This document shows positions 37,201 through 47,156 of a DNA stretch of 64,000 nucleotides, in pieces. Source of the DNA: Spinellus fusiger. Taxonomy: Eukaryota > Mucoromycota > Mucoromycetes > Mucorales > Phycomycetaceae. The notes under the pieces were generated by a model. That model saw nothing but the letters and a program-made list of their open reading frames with translations. It did no database searches and was not told the origin of the DNA. The translations under genes and the position numbers were made by a program. The stretch lies in NCBI GenBank assembly GCA_025094145.1, contig JALLLS010000021.1, positions 186,001 to 250,000 of the forward strand, given 5' to 3'. Position 1 is the stretch's first letter, and every line of letters begins with the position of its first letter.

Positions 37201-38715
37201 ATGTTGAACCCAGGAAATGACTATGTCATTAGAGCACAGGACTTTTGTGTTTATATGGCAGAAAGTCCACGAGAGATTAACGATATTAAAAAGATAGTGG
37301 GTATCTATTTCATACTAGAAAGGAGAGTACTCATCGTCATTCTTCTTTTCTCAACTAGTCTACTGTTTATGCTTGGCAGTCTGTCAGGGCTATGCAGAAC
37401 AAACGCTCCATCTTCTCACAACATTCAAGACATAAACCCAACCAAAACACGATCCGTCCTTCGTCTTCTACTGGGACTTTCTCATCTCATAACTCACATA
37501 CGTCTACCAATGTCCATCCTTTAGACCAGCCTTCTACTATTAGTCATCCCATAGAACAAGAATATGGTGTTGCTCGTCTTCCTTCTTCAAAACACGCATT
37601 AATGACTGGGAATAGAGCTCTTATCTCTAGAATGGGTGCATCTCCAGTGGCTTTAGAAAACCAGCTGATTGAAGACAAGTCATTGCCTCTATGCTATTTG
37701 TTGAATGAGCCTTCAGTACTGGAAGATCTTGTTCTTGATACTACTGATGGTATGGATGGCCATATTCTTGTCTGTCTGCATCGAAGAGTCATTAATATCT
37801 TCAAATTCATTTACAACCTAAGGTAAAGAAGAAGAAAACTTACTCCCTTGCACAACTTGCACTAAATCTATCATTCTAAAGATCACCTCACATGAAACCC
37901 TATGAATTGCAGGATATTGTGTTGCTGTGTGCGACATTGCCTAACAAGAGAACATTTGAATTGATTAATCGATTCCCGAGAGTTTTCTTTATGGTAGGCA
38001 ATTGTCGAAACCCAGATGACCTTCTTCGTGCAGGAGTAAAGAGGGCAAAACAAGTGGTTGTGATGAGTGAAAAGGAGAACTTGGACCAGCAAGAGAAAAA
38101 CTCGGACAGTCCAGCTGTTATGACAAGTCATATTATGGACCTTTTGCTGCATGAACCATGCAAAGATTCCTATAGAATTGTTAACTTGGGTAAGCCCTTT
38201 GTAGGAAAAAAAAGACAATTAATGTTTGTGTTTCTATAGTGGAGAAGTCCAATATTAGATTTATGCATCTTTTGCAGGGAAAAGATGTAGCAGAAGAAAT
38301 TGATGTTTTCTACACACCAGCCTATGCAGCAGGAGATGTTGTGGTGGATAGTTTGTTAAGTAATGTCCTCTTGAGTCAGACCTATTACAAACCAGACATT
38401 GTATCTATTATCAAAACACTCTGTGGCATGCCAGGCTCTCCTTGTGTCGCTACTCTGTCTTCTGTAAACTATGCATCAGAGAACCATCATTTGAAGAGTA
38501 TGCCCATGCCACCAAGATTTGTCAACACAACATTTGCATTTCTATTTGAGACAATGGTACTTGACCATGGGCTGCTTCCCATGGGTTTATTGAGGGCACC
38601 AAGCGAATCTATGGGAAACGAACTGCCTTTTGTTTATGCAAATCCTGTACCTTCTCTTGTTTTAAAGGATACTGACTGTATTTACTTTATAACATCTTCC
38701 AAAAGCTCATTTTAG
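34230..38715 (+). CDS. BK/Slo-type (large-conductance, RCK-domain) potassium channel
   Basis: Twenty small exons can be assembled (34230-34579 ... 38240-38715), about 1,110 residues. The order is a basic Ser-rich N-tail, then the S1-S4 region with 'VNLDLLVDLLFCLAYLVEM', 'LMTTVPFLISNF' and 'YVPYFLRSWVLLLRVK' (the S3-S4 block of Slo channels). The pore has filter 'TLSTVGYG', and S6 ends '..LADSLSTLRKRQ'. RCK1 follows ('PFILIVGTFTPEQVSDIL', 'NLYPSTAIYQKVATEIICLREFKQYLLA') and then RCK2 ('GHILVCLHR', 'FFMVGNCRNPDDLLRAGVKRA', 'AAGDVVVDSLLSNVLLSQTYY'). The channel would conduct K+ across a membrane under voltage/ligand control. The Asp-rich Ca2+ bowl of animal Slo1 is absent. One junction (exon 9 at 35860 to exon 10 at 35910) is out of phase by one base; every other junction fits. 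ATG 34230 is the first in frame with the basic tail. Confidence 0.85.
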
Positions 38716-38879
38716 ACATTTTCCATTCTTTTCATTTAGAGACATGTCCTCTATTTTTCATCAGAGCATTTTACATAGAGATGTAGATTGCATAGAGTTT
38801 ATATACCCCATCCTATATATCTATATAAAGAGAGAGAGAGAAAAAAAGAGAGAGAGATCTACTGTTTTTATTACTGTTT

Positions 38880-39989
38880 TTACTTTCCCCATCCTTCATC
38901 TCCTGTATATTCCAGCTTCTCTACTTCATAGAATGCAGTCATTCCTGCATCAAAGTGCTGTGCAACATGGCAATGGAACATCCACTGTCCTTCATTATCA
39001 GGTACCATGTCCAGCACCTCAAAACTCACTGGCATAAGATCCACTACATCTACACGGTGGCCATGGTATAGTAATGTTGCACCATGCCAATGAGCTGTAT
39101 GGATATCCTTTTCTGTTTGTCCAAAGGCAATCACATACCATCGTACAGAATGACCATAGAATAAACGCAACTCGGCATTGTTATTGAAGACATAGCTATT
39201 GATGTGGTACATTCGATTGGACTCATTGAATAAAGAATCTCTTTGCAGTACGCTCAGCCTGTCCACACCAATACCAGCCTCCTCAAGAGACTCTAGAAAA
39301 TAGCTTGATTTTCCTTCATCTGTAGTCATCATGATTGTAAATATTTCTTGATCAATACCATGAGGTTTTTCAAAAGTACTTCCAGGGGAGGGTTTATAGA
39401 GACTTCCAGGCTTATAAATCACCACTGGACCTATCAAACCAGCATTCAAGTCGCCTATGGGGTTAGCTTGGGAGGCATACGTCCAAAAGACAGAAGATTG
39501 GTTGTCGGGAAAATCCAGACCCAGAGGAATATCCCAAATGTACTGATAGGTGCTGCCAGGAAGAATAGAGGCTCCAGAGGAGTTCCCTACTTTGTTCAAA
39601 TGTGAATGAAGACTGTGAGGTTTGGAGGCCTTGTTATAAAATAGAATACGGATCTGATCCCCTGCTTCTGCACGGAGAACAGGACCAAGCGTGCCCAAAG
39701 CCGGGTCGTGGGCTATAAGCATTTTAAAGGTAGAAGAAGTGTATTGGCGATACAATGCTTTATGATACACGGGCCCAATGCGTTTGGGTGTTTTTACTGT
39801 GTATAGTTTAGCAGGTGTGTCGGTCAGCGGCTTGTCTCGTAAATTGTCCCACTTCATAGGCGCATAGTCCCAGGTAAGCTCCTCAGCACTGATATAATAT
39901 TTTCTAAATGTTCTATGTCTTTCAATAGTACTTTGGGCGCACTCAAGGGCACTTAGTAATACTAATACAATAACTAGTAACTGTGGCAT
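38880..39989 (-). CDS. secreted multicopper oxidase (ceruloplasmin/laccase-like)
   Basis: Single exon, 369 residues, beginning with a hydrophobic signal peptide (about residues 1-18, ending near ALECAQS). Two cupredoxin domains are visible. The first carries 'AGDQIRILFYNKASKPHSLHSH', the 'YQYIWDIP' turn and 'DLNAGLIGPVVIYK', most like ceruloplasmin/hephaestin. The second carries 'HTAHWHG' and the C-terminal 'MFHCHVAQHFDAGM', i.e. the HxH, HCHxxxH and axial Met of the type 1/2/3 copper sites. It would oxidise a small substrate such as Fe2+ or phenols outside the cell or in the secretory path; the substrate is not readable from sequence. It is shorter than three-domain fungal laccases (~500-600), so a two-domain type or loss of a middle domain is possible. 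Its ATG is 17 bp from an oppositely oriented ORF. Confidence 0.88.
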   Translation of the reverse strand: MPQLLVIVLVLLSALECAQSTIERHRTFRKYYISAEELTWDYAPMKWDNLRDKPLTDTPAKLYTVKTPKRIGPVYHKALYRQYTSSTFKMLIAHDPALGTLGPVLRAEAGDQIRILFYNKASKPHSLHSHLNKVGNSSGASILPGSTYQYIWDIPLGLDFPDNQSSVFWTYASQANPIGDLNAGLIGPVVIYKPGSLYKPSPGSTFEKPHGIDQEIFTIMMTTDEGKSSYFLESLEEAGIGVDRLSVLQRDSLFNESNRMYHINSYVFNNNAELRLFYGHSVRWYVIAFGQTEKDIHTAHWHGATLLYHGHRVDVVDLMPVSFEVLDMVPDNEGQWMFHCHVAQHFDAGMTAFYEVEKLEYTGDEGWGK

Positions 39990-40006
39990 GAGAACTGATA
40001 CTGGTC

Positions 40007-40327
40007 ATGAGTGTCTTTGATCATAAAAAGTCACAGATTTATCTTAGTGGCATACCAGCAGAGACCATCATTGAATGTCCGATAACAAGGACACAAAATA
40101 AAGACAAACTATTTGTTCCTCGCCACAGTCCTGACCATTTCTTGGTGGGTTTTCCAAGGGTCCGGCCTGTCTGGATGGCGGTGCTACTCTATTGGCTCAA
40201 CATTTACACTTCTCCGGCATCTATCATACAACATCTACACTCTTTTTCTCTCTCTTCCTCCCAATGGACCTCTGACTATAGCAGCCAAGTCTTTGGTGTA
40301 GTACTACAGGCCAATGGTACTTGTTAG
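40007..40327 (+). CDS. hypothetical small protein, uncertain
   Basis: A 106-residue frame from ATG 40007 to TAG 40327. It has one hydrophobic stretch (VWMAVLLYWLNIYTS, about residues 55-70) and an otherwise mixed composition. I do not recognise it. The start lies only 17 bp from the divergent multicopper oxidase start, which leaves no room for two promoters unless this is a downstream exon or antisense transcript. Base composition resembles coding DNA more than the deserts do, so it is kept at low confidence. Confidence 0.3.
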   Translation: MSVFDHKKSQIYLSGIPAETIIECPITRTQNKDKLFVPRHSPDHFLVGFPRVRPVWMAVLLYWLNIYTSPASIIQHLHSFSLSSSQWTSDYSSQVFGVVLQANGTC

Positions 40328-40330
40328 GGG

Positions 40331-40922
40331 GTTTATTTATTTATAAAATAAAATAAAATAAAAACAATTCTTCGCTTTTCAATTTTGAAGAGGCTGCTGC
40401 TTCTAGAATTGATTCTGCATTTCTTGGTTACGAGTTCATGGAGTGTTGACTTTGTTTTCCTATCGAGTCCAACAAATTGGTCAGTTAACTTCTCCATCAT
40501 TTGATCCAAGATAAGAAAAGGATGTTCTACAACCAAGTCAACAACAACAAACCCGTGTTCAGCATCAAGATTTACATATCATTCCCTTGGCCTGTTACTT
40601 TCTTGTTTTGTTTGTATCTTGTGGATCTTCTTGATGCTTTCTGACTCAGTTCTGTGTTGTACATAAATTCCTATGAAGCCCCAACACAAATTCTTGCATA
40701 CATAAAGAAAGGTCCTTTTTCTTAATATTTTTAGTGCTTATATGAGCCACATATTTTCTTTTGAGGTCTATTGTTGCCATGGTAGGAAGATTTCATTTAG
40801 TCATTGTTTTGTTCTTTAAAGACGGATGAAAAGTAAAAAAAAAACCTATCTATGTATTGGTAAATGAATAAATAGAAATAATAATAAGCTAAACCCTTCA
40901 TTTATATTGAATAGATGTTTAT
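40331..40922. other. intergenic
   Basis: Contains A/T simple tracts (TTTATTTATAAAATAAAATAA near 40333) and short frames without similarity. On the minus strand 40777-40640 opens a Lys-rich frame that soon stops. Nothing is assigned. Confidence 0.4.
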
Positions 40923-42373
40923 TTAATAATGCGAGTTAAGGGCTTTTTTGTTCACTGTATTTTTTTTTGCATTCAGGTATCCCTTGAGTACATTTCCTGC
41001 TAGTTCCCCAAGTTTCTCAATAGTATAACCACCCTCTTGAACAAATAGCATGGGTCGGTTGTTACAAGAGGGAGAGGTGTGCAAAAGTTCTCCAATAGTA
41101 GCATAAGTCTCCACATGAACAAGATTCTTCATGCCAGCCAATGGATCTTCATACCAAGTGTCCAATCCCAAAGAGCAGATGACAATATCAGCATTAAAAT
41201 CAACAGCTGTACTAGTAGAAAGTACTCTTTTCAGATTTTCAAGATAGACGGCATCTGTTGTAGTAAATGGATCAAGAGGTACGTTGATATTATAGCCAAG
41301 ACCCTCGCCACGACCTTTTTCTTCTTCACTGCCACTAAAGAATGGGTAGGATGGACTTCCATGAAGAGAAATATAGAGAACAGAGGGATCATCGTAAAAG
41401 ATAGCTTGAGTTCCGTTACCACTGCAAAAAAAAAGTAGATTAGAATAGGCCCTTTACATACACTGCACTACATACTGGTGATAGTCAACATCGATAATCA
41501 TAATCTTACGATGCTTGCTCTTGATAGATACAATAGGGATATTCTCTGGGACAGTAGGATCATAACCAAGGGCTAAAGGCTTCTTTAGGCTCTCCATTTC
41601 CTTGATATTATAGTTTTGTAGGAATTTGGCCACCACAGCTACATTGTTAATGTAACAAAAACCTTAAATACACAATATAAAAAAGGTTAAATAGCTACAC
41701 AATTAGTTCACTATAAGCTTACCACCAGCGGCACTGTGTGTAGCATGATGGCCAGGAGGTCTACAAAGAGCATATAGAGAGGCATTCTTGTTATTTTCAC
41801 TTTGAACTAAAAGTCTATGAGCAGCAGAGATTGCAGTTTGTGCAGAAACATAAGTGGACTTCCATGTGTCTATATAAAGTACGATAAATCAATAAACGTT
41901 TTTTCTTTCCCACTTACTTTTATCAAAGGGTGCTGCCATATCAAAGGTGTGAAGACCAATTCGACCCATAACTGACTTGCTGGCTGTATTCTTCAGAGTA
42001 GCGCGATCCAAATGCTCTACTGCAGAGTTATGACAGTAGATCTCACTGAATACATTATCCTTTAGAAAACCAGCAGCTTCCCAGTCACTGTGAATGGTGG
42101 ATAAGAATTGTATGTATTCTTCTTCATGTGCTGCTACAATTGGCTCAAATCCATAATCATTTGGCTCAACTACGTCAAACTCGGGATTGTTATCAATAAA
42201 CCGCTTGATAGATACAAGACGAGATGGAGTTTCTATACCTCCACTATTAATAAATAGTCGAATAGTTTTAAAGATGTGTATTCAACTTTACCTGAAGAGG
42301 CTATGAATTCTCCTCTGGCCAATCTGTTTTCAGGGTTGTGTAAAAGACAATCATCACTGTAAACAACCTGCAT
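40923..42373 (-). CDS. HDAC-fold deacetylase (acetylpolyamine amidohydrolase / class II histone deacetylase-like)
   Basis: Five exons (42373-42292, 42238-41918, 41869-41723, 41662-41476, 41421-40923) join in phase to 411 residues. Catalytic blocks of the HDAC superfamily appear in order: 'CRPPGHHAT' (tandem His proton-transfer pair), 'GGFCYINNVAVVA', 'IIDVDYHHGNGTQAIFY' (zinc-ligand Asp and His), 'LGLDTWYEDPL' (second zinc Asp) and 'FVQEGGYTIEKLG' (with Gly-Gly-Tyr). The N-terminal 'YSDDCLLHNPE' and the family length fit the acetylpolyamine amidohydrolase-like branch better than Rpd3/Hda1. The substrate (acetylated polyamine or protein lysine) cannot be settled from sequence. The His-His pair of DYHHGNGT is created across the exon 4/5 junction, which supports that splice. 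Confidence 0.92.
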
Positions 42374-43242
42374 TATTATTGAATTCATGAGAAATATACA
42401 GCCAATTTATATTGTTGGAATAATCATCTGACTGCGCACATCATAAATAATGCCTAAGCCTAATATCTTATTCAATCTATGTGTAATTATGGATTTAAAA
42501 ATAAGGTACAAGCTAGTTTCTTCAAGTCACATTTAATCTACACACCTAAGAGTTACACACTTTTCTTATTATATTTTCATTCTAATGTTCATGATCATAG
42601 TTGACATAACACAGTAGATTGACCTTTCCGAAAAAAAAAAGGGTTAAAATGAGCGGAAATACTGGATCGATTCAATCTCATATTACAGTTAGATTACAAT
42701 TGTTAAATTTATATGTTGGTCAAGGAAAGAAATAAGACTATTTCTCTGTAATCATCAACATCTTGTATGAGTCAGGAAATAAATTTGAATATTGGCTATC
42801 TTAAAAAATAAATTTAAACAAACAATCATCAATAGCACTGGAAACTCCAAAAAAAACAATGGGTGTATTTTGTTGAATTAAAGAATACATTTCTCAAAGT
42901 TACATATTATGGATTTTGAGGCTACTTGTCTACATATCTTTTCTAAGCTACAAGGATCCAAGTTATACGATAACAGCCTCTCAGTGAATTCAGAGATGGA
43001 TTCCCCTCTCTTATCCTATGTGTGTTTCAAGGGGTAGAGAAACCTTCACATTTATATTAATAGAAATAGTTTTTTTTGTATTATTTATTGAATAAGCCAA
43101 CATGTTATGACTTAAGACATTGAGAACAATACAGTCGCACAACATTAGAAAGTATACGATTTTTCTTTTTTGAAATCCTAAAAGAACATGCTTCACGGAT
43201 AAAAATGTTACGATCTCAAAACACATACTAATGATCTCAAAT
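42374..43242. other. intergenic, AT-rich
   Basis: Upstream flank of the deacetylase; no gene or element end seen. Confidence 0.5.
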
Positions 43243-44413
43243 TCAACACAAAGTTAGTTTAACATATTGTTTATATTAATGTATATAAAAGTTTTTATTT
43301 AATACTTTCTTGAGTCACTTTTGGCATCAATAACTGTCTGGCAGTGATCTTTCATTGAGCCAACTAAACGTTCGGCAAGATCAACGTGGATATTTCTCCA
43401 AGCTTCTTCTAAAGCTGTCTTGAGCTCATCGATATTTTTGATACCAGCCCTCTTATTATTGATAAGCTTATCAAGACATCTACAGATTTGTTCAATGGGG
43501 TTGAGATCAGGACATTGTGTGGGCCAGTAATCAAAGCTCTAAATTTGATCTGTCTCTTTTCCACCATGTTGTATAGCCACCTGTATGGCAGCTAGCCCCA
43601 TCTTATTGTAATATAAAGTCCTTATTCTCTTTCTCATTCAATTCAATGAACCATGGCAGAAAGCTTTCTGCCAAAATGTTGACATATATGTCCTGATTTA
43701 CACTGCCATCAATAAAGACCAAAGGCCCAAACCCACCCGCCCAGAAACAGCTCCAGATCATTATGCTGTCTTTTCCCCATTTGGTTGTAGTTACACTATG
43801 AGCAGCCTTATATCTTTCTCCAATCTTTCAAATCACTCTGGTTCCTCCCTGGTAACCCTCTACTTCAAACCGTGACTTATCAGACCATACGACGCGTCTT
43901 CAGTCCTCAGGAGTCCAATTGACCCGTTCCTTCGCCCAACGAAGTCTTTTTATTCATGTTTTTCTTCAGACAACGTTGGCTTGTGTGCTGCAAAGTGGGA
44001 ACCAAACCCAATCTGATGAATATATCTGATGAATGTTGCTCTACAGATGATTATCTCATGTGCCTTAAGTTCCAAATCTATGAAGTTATAGGAGGCAAAT
44101 GGGTTGCCTCTTAGAATGGCCTCAAATCATCTTAGGTCTCTCTCGTTAAGCTTTTTTGGTGTACCAGTAGTCTTGCTAATGCCAACGACCTTTGAAATGA
44201 TACCCATGGAGTATTTTTCTTTTTTCAAGCCAATAAACACCTTATTACTCTCTTTCTTTAAGCTTATCATAAACTCTAGAATTTGTAGTTGATGATTCTG
44301 CGTTTGAAATTTGATATTGCTTAATAGAGTGTGATTCTGTGGTAAAAAGAAGAAGAATCATGTTTAAAAATGTATAAACTAGGGGGTCGTACCCTTTCTA
44401 ATGTTGTGACTGT
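43243..44413 (-). mobile_element. Tc1/mariner element, degenerate copy 2
   Basis: Same family and orientation as 12949-14183. The left end is TCAACACAAAGTTAG. The right end is CTAATGTTGTGACTG followed by TA, giving the inverted form CAGTCACAACATTAG. The interior aligns throughout with copy 1 but with many substitutions. Confidence 0.7.
43299..44300 (-). pseudogene. Tc1-like transposase relic, heavily mutated
   Basis: Counterpart of the transposase at 13008-14081. Fragments of every domain are recognisable on the minus strand, ending at TAA 43301-43299. The start codon equivalent is lost, the 'WSDES' block has a mutated Asp context (TDKSRFE) and frames are repeatedly broken. More decayed than copy 1. 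Confidence 0.7.
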
Positions 44414-44639
44414 ATAAAGTGACCAAAAGAATATAATCGAAGGTTTTAAATGCTGTGTAATATTGGGTAAGGGAGTTCGTATAGGGAACGTGTAGAGCCT
44501 GGATGGGCTGGCTACTGATACGATACAAGAGATAAATGAATGGGGTGTAGGGATGTTATCGCAGATGCGAGAATATAAAGATGGAGGTAAGGTACTGGAT
44601 GAACTATGAAACGATGTGGGGTGGCAGAGAACAAATAGG

Positions 44640-44860
44640 TTTGGGTGCATACTGTGGCACTGTGTGAAAACACAGTTCAGAACCAACGAAAAAGAAAGAA
44701 ACACAAAGAAAACAATTTGGGATCAAGAAGCAGCCCACTATCCAAGTCAAAGAAAGTCTATATTGTTTATACTTCAGAAAGTAGCTCGGATCAAGGTCTG
44801 TTTATTAAAGAGGTAGTAAACTACACTTTTTATACTAATTGCTAGTTTATTCTTTGTGAT
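44640..44860. repeat. dispersed repeat, relative of 58190-58360
   Basis: A shared stretch can be followed by eye: GGGAT/GGAATA...AAGAAGCAG..., then 'TGTTTATAC', a 'GGATCAAxGTCT.TTTATTAAAGA' block and 'TACACTTTTTATA.TA'. The similarity is patchy. It lies next to Tc1 copy 2 here and next to TIR-element copy 5 at the other site. Family unknown. Confidence 0.4.
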
Positions 44861-44989
44861 GTGAGATCTTTGCTACTTATCAATGCAAACGTACTTCCCA
44901 CCAAACCTCCAAGAAGATTGGGTGGTCATACTGCCCTATCTCACAGTCGATTTCCTTTTTTAGTTTCATATTTTATCTTAATGGTGTTA

Positions 44990-45309
44990 TAGATTCACCA
45001 ACTCATTAGCTAAAGACATGGAAGTTTCAATAGATACATAAAATAGGGTTAATAATACATAATAGTAGTTTTATTACAAGGTTATTCATTAAACATTGTA
45101 GCTATTCTTGATATCAATGACAGTCTGTCATCTCCGCCCTATGCTGACAATGAGGGTATTTGTTACTTGTTTAGATATTTTTACCCTATTCCAGCATCAG
45201 GGTAACCTTTCCACTGAAACATACTCACACCATTACACTACCACCTCTAAACTTTCTGGAAGGCTTGAAATTCTTTGGGAGTAGTCCTTTCTTCGCACCA
45301 CTCGTGTAC
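44990..45309 (-). pseudogene. Tc1-type transposase relic, central/C-terminal part (split from 53304-54460)
   Basis: Read on the minus strand from 45309 the frame gives 'VHEWCEERTTPKE', then 'KFRGGSVMV.VCFSGKVTLMLE' with stops. That is the '(K)xGGSVMVWGCFSGKG' block of Tc1 transposases. It directly continues the N-terminal relic that ends at 53304 once the inserted LINEs and Tc1 element are removed. The DDE second Asp and Glu blocks are not recognised. Confidence 0.65.
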
Positions 45310-46738
45310 AGTTCAAAGTATTTTTTTTATTTTTGGGTGTTGGTTGCTATTCGCGCATTGGGCATGTTAGCCACCCTATGAGAACTTTTGAACAATTAAG
45401 ATATACATATAAACACTTTCAAATACAAAAGTGGAAAGAATAAATGCAAGGAAAAAAGAAACAGAAGATATGAGTATATAAAACCTCGAAATGAGGGAAA
45501 AAATGAAGAGAAATATGAGAAATGAGAGAAAATGACAATGCAGACATAGACATTAGTTTGAGCCTAATCCCACAAGCTTCTCAATAGACCAAAGATGGGT
45601 CTATTTACAAGTCTTGTTGGGTGTGTTGATTGTTTCCCTCGACTCCTTCCATGGCTGAGTCAGACCCAAATGCCTGGAGGGCTTCTTTTTCAAGGGTGGC
45701 GGGAGGGCTGGTGACTGTGGCCTTGGCCTTGAGGTCTGCCAAGAGCTTCTCAAAGGCAATGGTGGATAGACGAGGTGTGGCAATGCTTGAGCCAAAGTGG
45801 CAAGCAATACTGTACCCTAAATAAATGGGGGCACGAAGACAGGTGTTGGACACTCGTTGCTCAAAGAGTTTTTGGGCCATTACAGCCTTGGTGCTATCTG
45901 ACTCCTGCTGGAGCTTAGGGTCTGCAATCACCGTTGCAGCTACTGGATCAAAGCTTGCCTGTGGCTTGATCTTTGATTTCTCGAGTTTCTCCTCGAGTTC
46001 TTGCTTGAAGCTACCGTGTACAAGCAGTGCAATTGTGCCCCTTGCTGGGAAGTGGATGTCTATGATCCGTGACTGTTGGATCTTCAGTGATCCCAACATC
46101 TTGCGGATCTGGCCGTACTTGAGGTAGCGGCGACAGGGCAAGTATACAAAGTCGTATACTGAGGGCCCAGTAGGCTCTTGTAAGGCCCGAACTGTTTGTG
46201 CTCTAAGCACTGCTCTGGCCTTTGCTGTCTTCTTTGCTGGGGAGGCGTTCTTTTTAGCCATGTTGGCATAAGTGACAGTAGCCTTTTCTATGGCATCTGT
46301 GGGTTTCACTGTGGGGATGGGTGTGGGAGTAGGGGCGGGAGGTGATTTGGGTGCATTATCTGCACTCTTGGCATTGATCTGAGCCTGGAGAGATGTAATA
46401 AGGTCATCCTTGACCTTGACTTGTGCTTCCAATTCCTGGATGCGGAGTCCAATTTTTGCCATTTGTCTCTGAATATCTGACAGAAATGCCATCATCTGCT
46501 GGGTGAAGGTATCAGACTTTCTACCTCAGTCATTTGATACTTGTAAGTATTTGCACGAGTGCGTTTGGTAAGTAGTCTGGGTTTTCTGCTGTCTGAGTTA
46601 GGAATGGTGGTAGCAGTGGTGGCCTCAGACACAAAGGGTCTGACAGGTGCTGGTACAGGAGGTTGCTTGATGGTTGGTGGTTGGCCAGGATCCTTAGTTG
46701 GTGTATCCAATGTGTACTGTGTACTATGTGGGTGGATC
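45310..46738 (-). mobile_element. LINE-B, ORF1-only L1-type element (ORF2 deleted)
   Basis: Flanked by the 13-nt target copy ACCACTCGTGTAC (45297-45309 and 46739-46751). It has a 5' region, ORF1, the first ~20 codons of ORF2, then a direct jump into the 3'UTR near 45555. The 3' end is the standard LINE terminus. All of the endonuclease and RT are missing. LINE-D shares the same ORF2-to-3'UTR join, so this is a subfamily structure and not a one-off deletion. Confidence 0.85.
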
Positions 46739-46758
46739 ACCACTCGTGTACAGTTCAA
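45605..46758 (-). pseudogene. LINE-B ORF1 protein, frameshifted near the N-terminus
   Basis: The main frame 46495-45605 gives 296 residues beginning MMAFLSDIQRQ. It has a coiled-coil start ('QMAKIGLRIQELEAQVK'), a Pro/Thr-rich linker, then the RNA-binding-like core 'CRRYLKYGQIRKMLGSLKI' and 'RIIDIHFPARGTIALLVHGS', and a Lys/Ala-rich C-terminus. The upstream part (46758-46492) is in another frame and ends just after 'MTEVE', so an indel separates it from the body compared with LINE-A. ORF1 proteins of L1-type LINEs bind RNA and assemble the RNP; this one may still make the C-terminal part. Confidence 0.7.
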
Positions 46759-47156
46759 AGTATTTTTTTATTTTTTGGGTGTGGTTTGCTATTCGCGCAT
46801 TGGGCATATCAGCCACCCTATGAGAACTTTTGGAAAAAATAAGAATAAACATATAAACACTTCAAATACAAAAGTGAAAAAAATAATGCAAATGAATGGG
46901 AAACAGAAAGAAAAGAGAGTATAAAACCTCGAAATGAGGGGAAAATAATGAAAATGAGTGGAAATGATGGTAAAATGAGAATTATGAATAGACATCCAAA
47001 AGGCCATAGAGTCAGCAAGGAAACCAGGACACCAAAAAGATAACCGTCATCCTGTGGCGATTCGAAATCCAACGAGGGATACTTAGAGCAACTCGGACAA
47101 TCCTGAGGACACAAATACAGCAACTACACTAGCAGCTTCTGGCTTTGCTAAACGGG

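Noticed and set aside
46739..46751. ACCACTCGTGTAC taken as the LINE's own 5' end
   Set aside because: Also present at the 3' flank of LINE-B (45297) where no LINE 5' end exists, and LINE-C lacks it, so it is target sequence.
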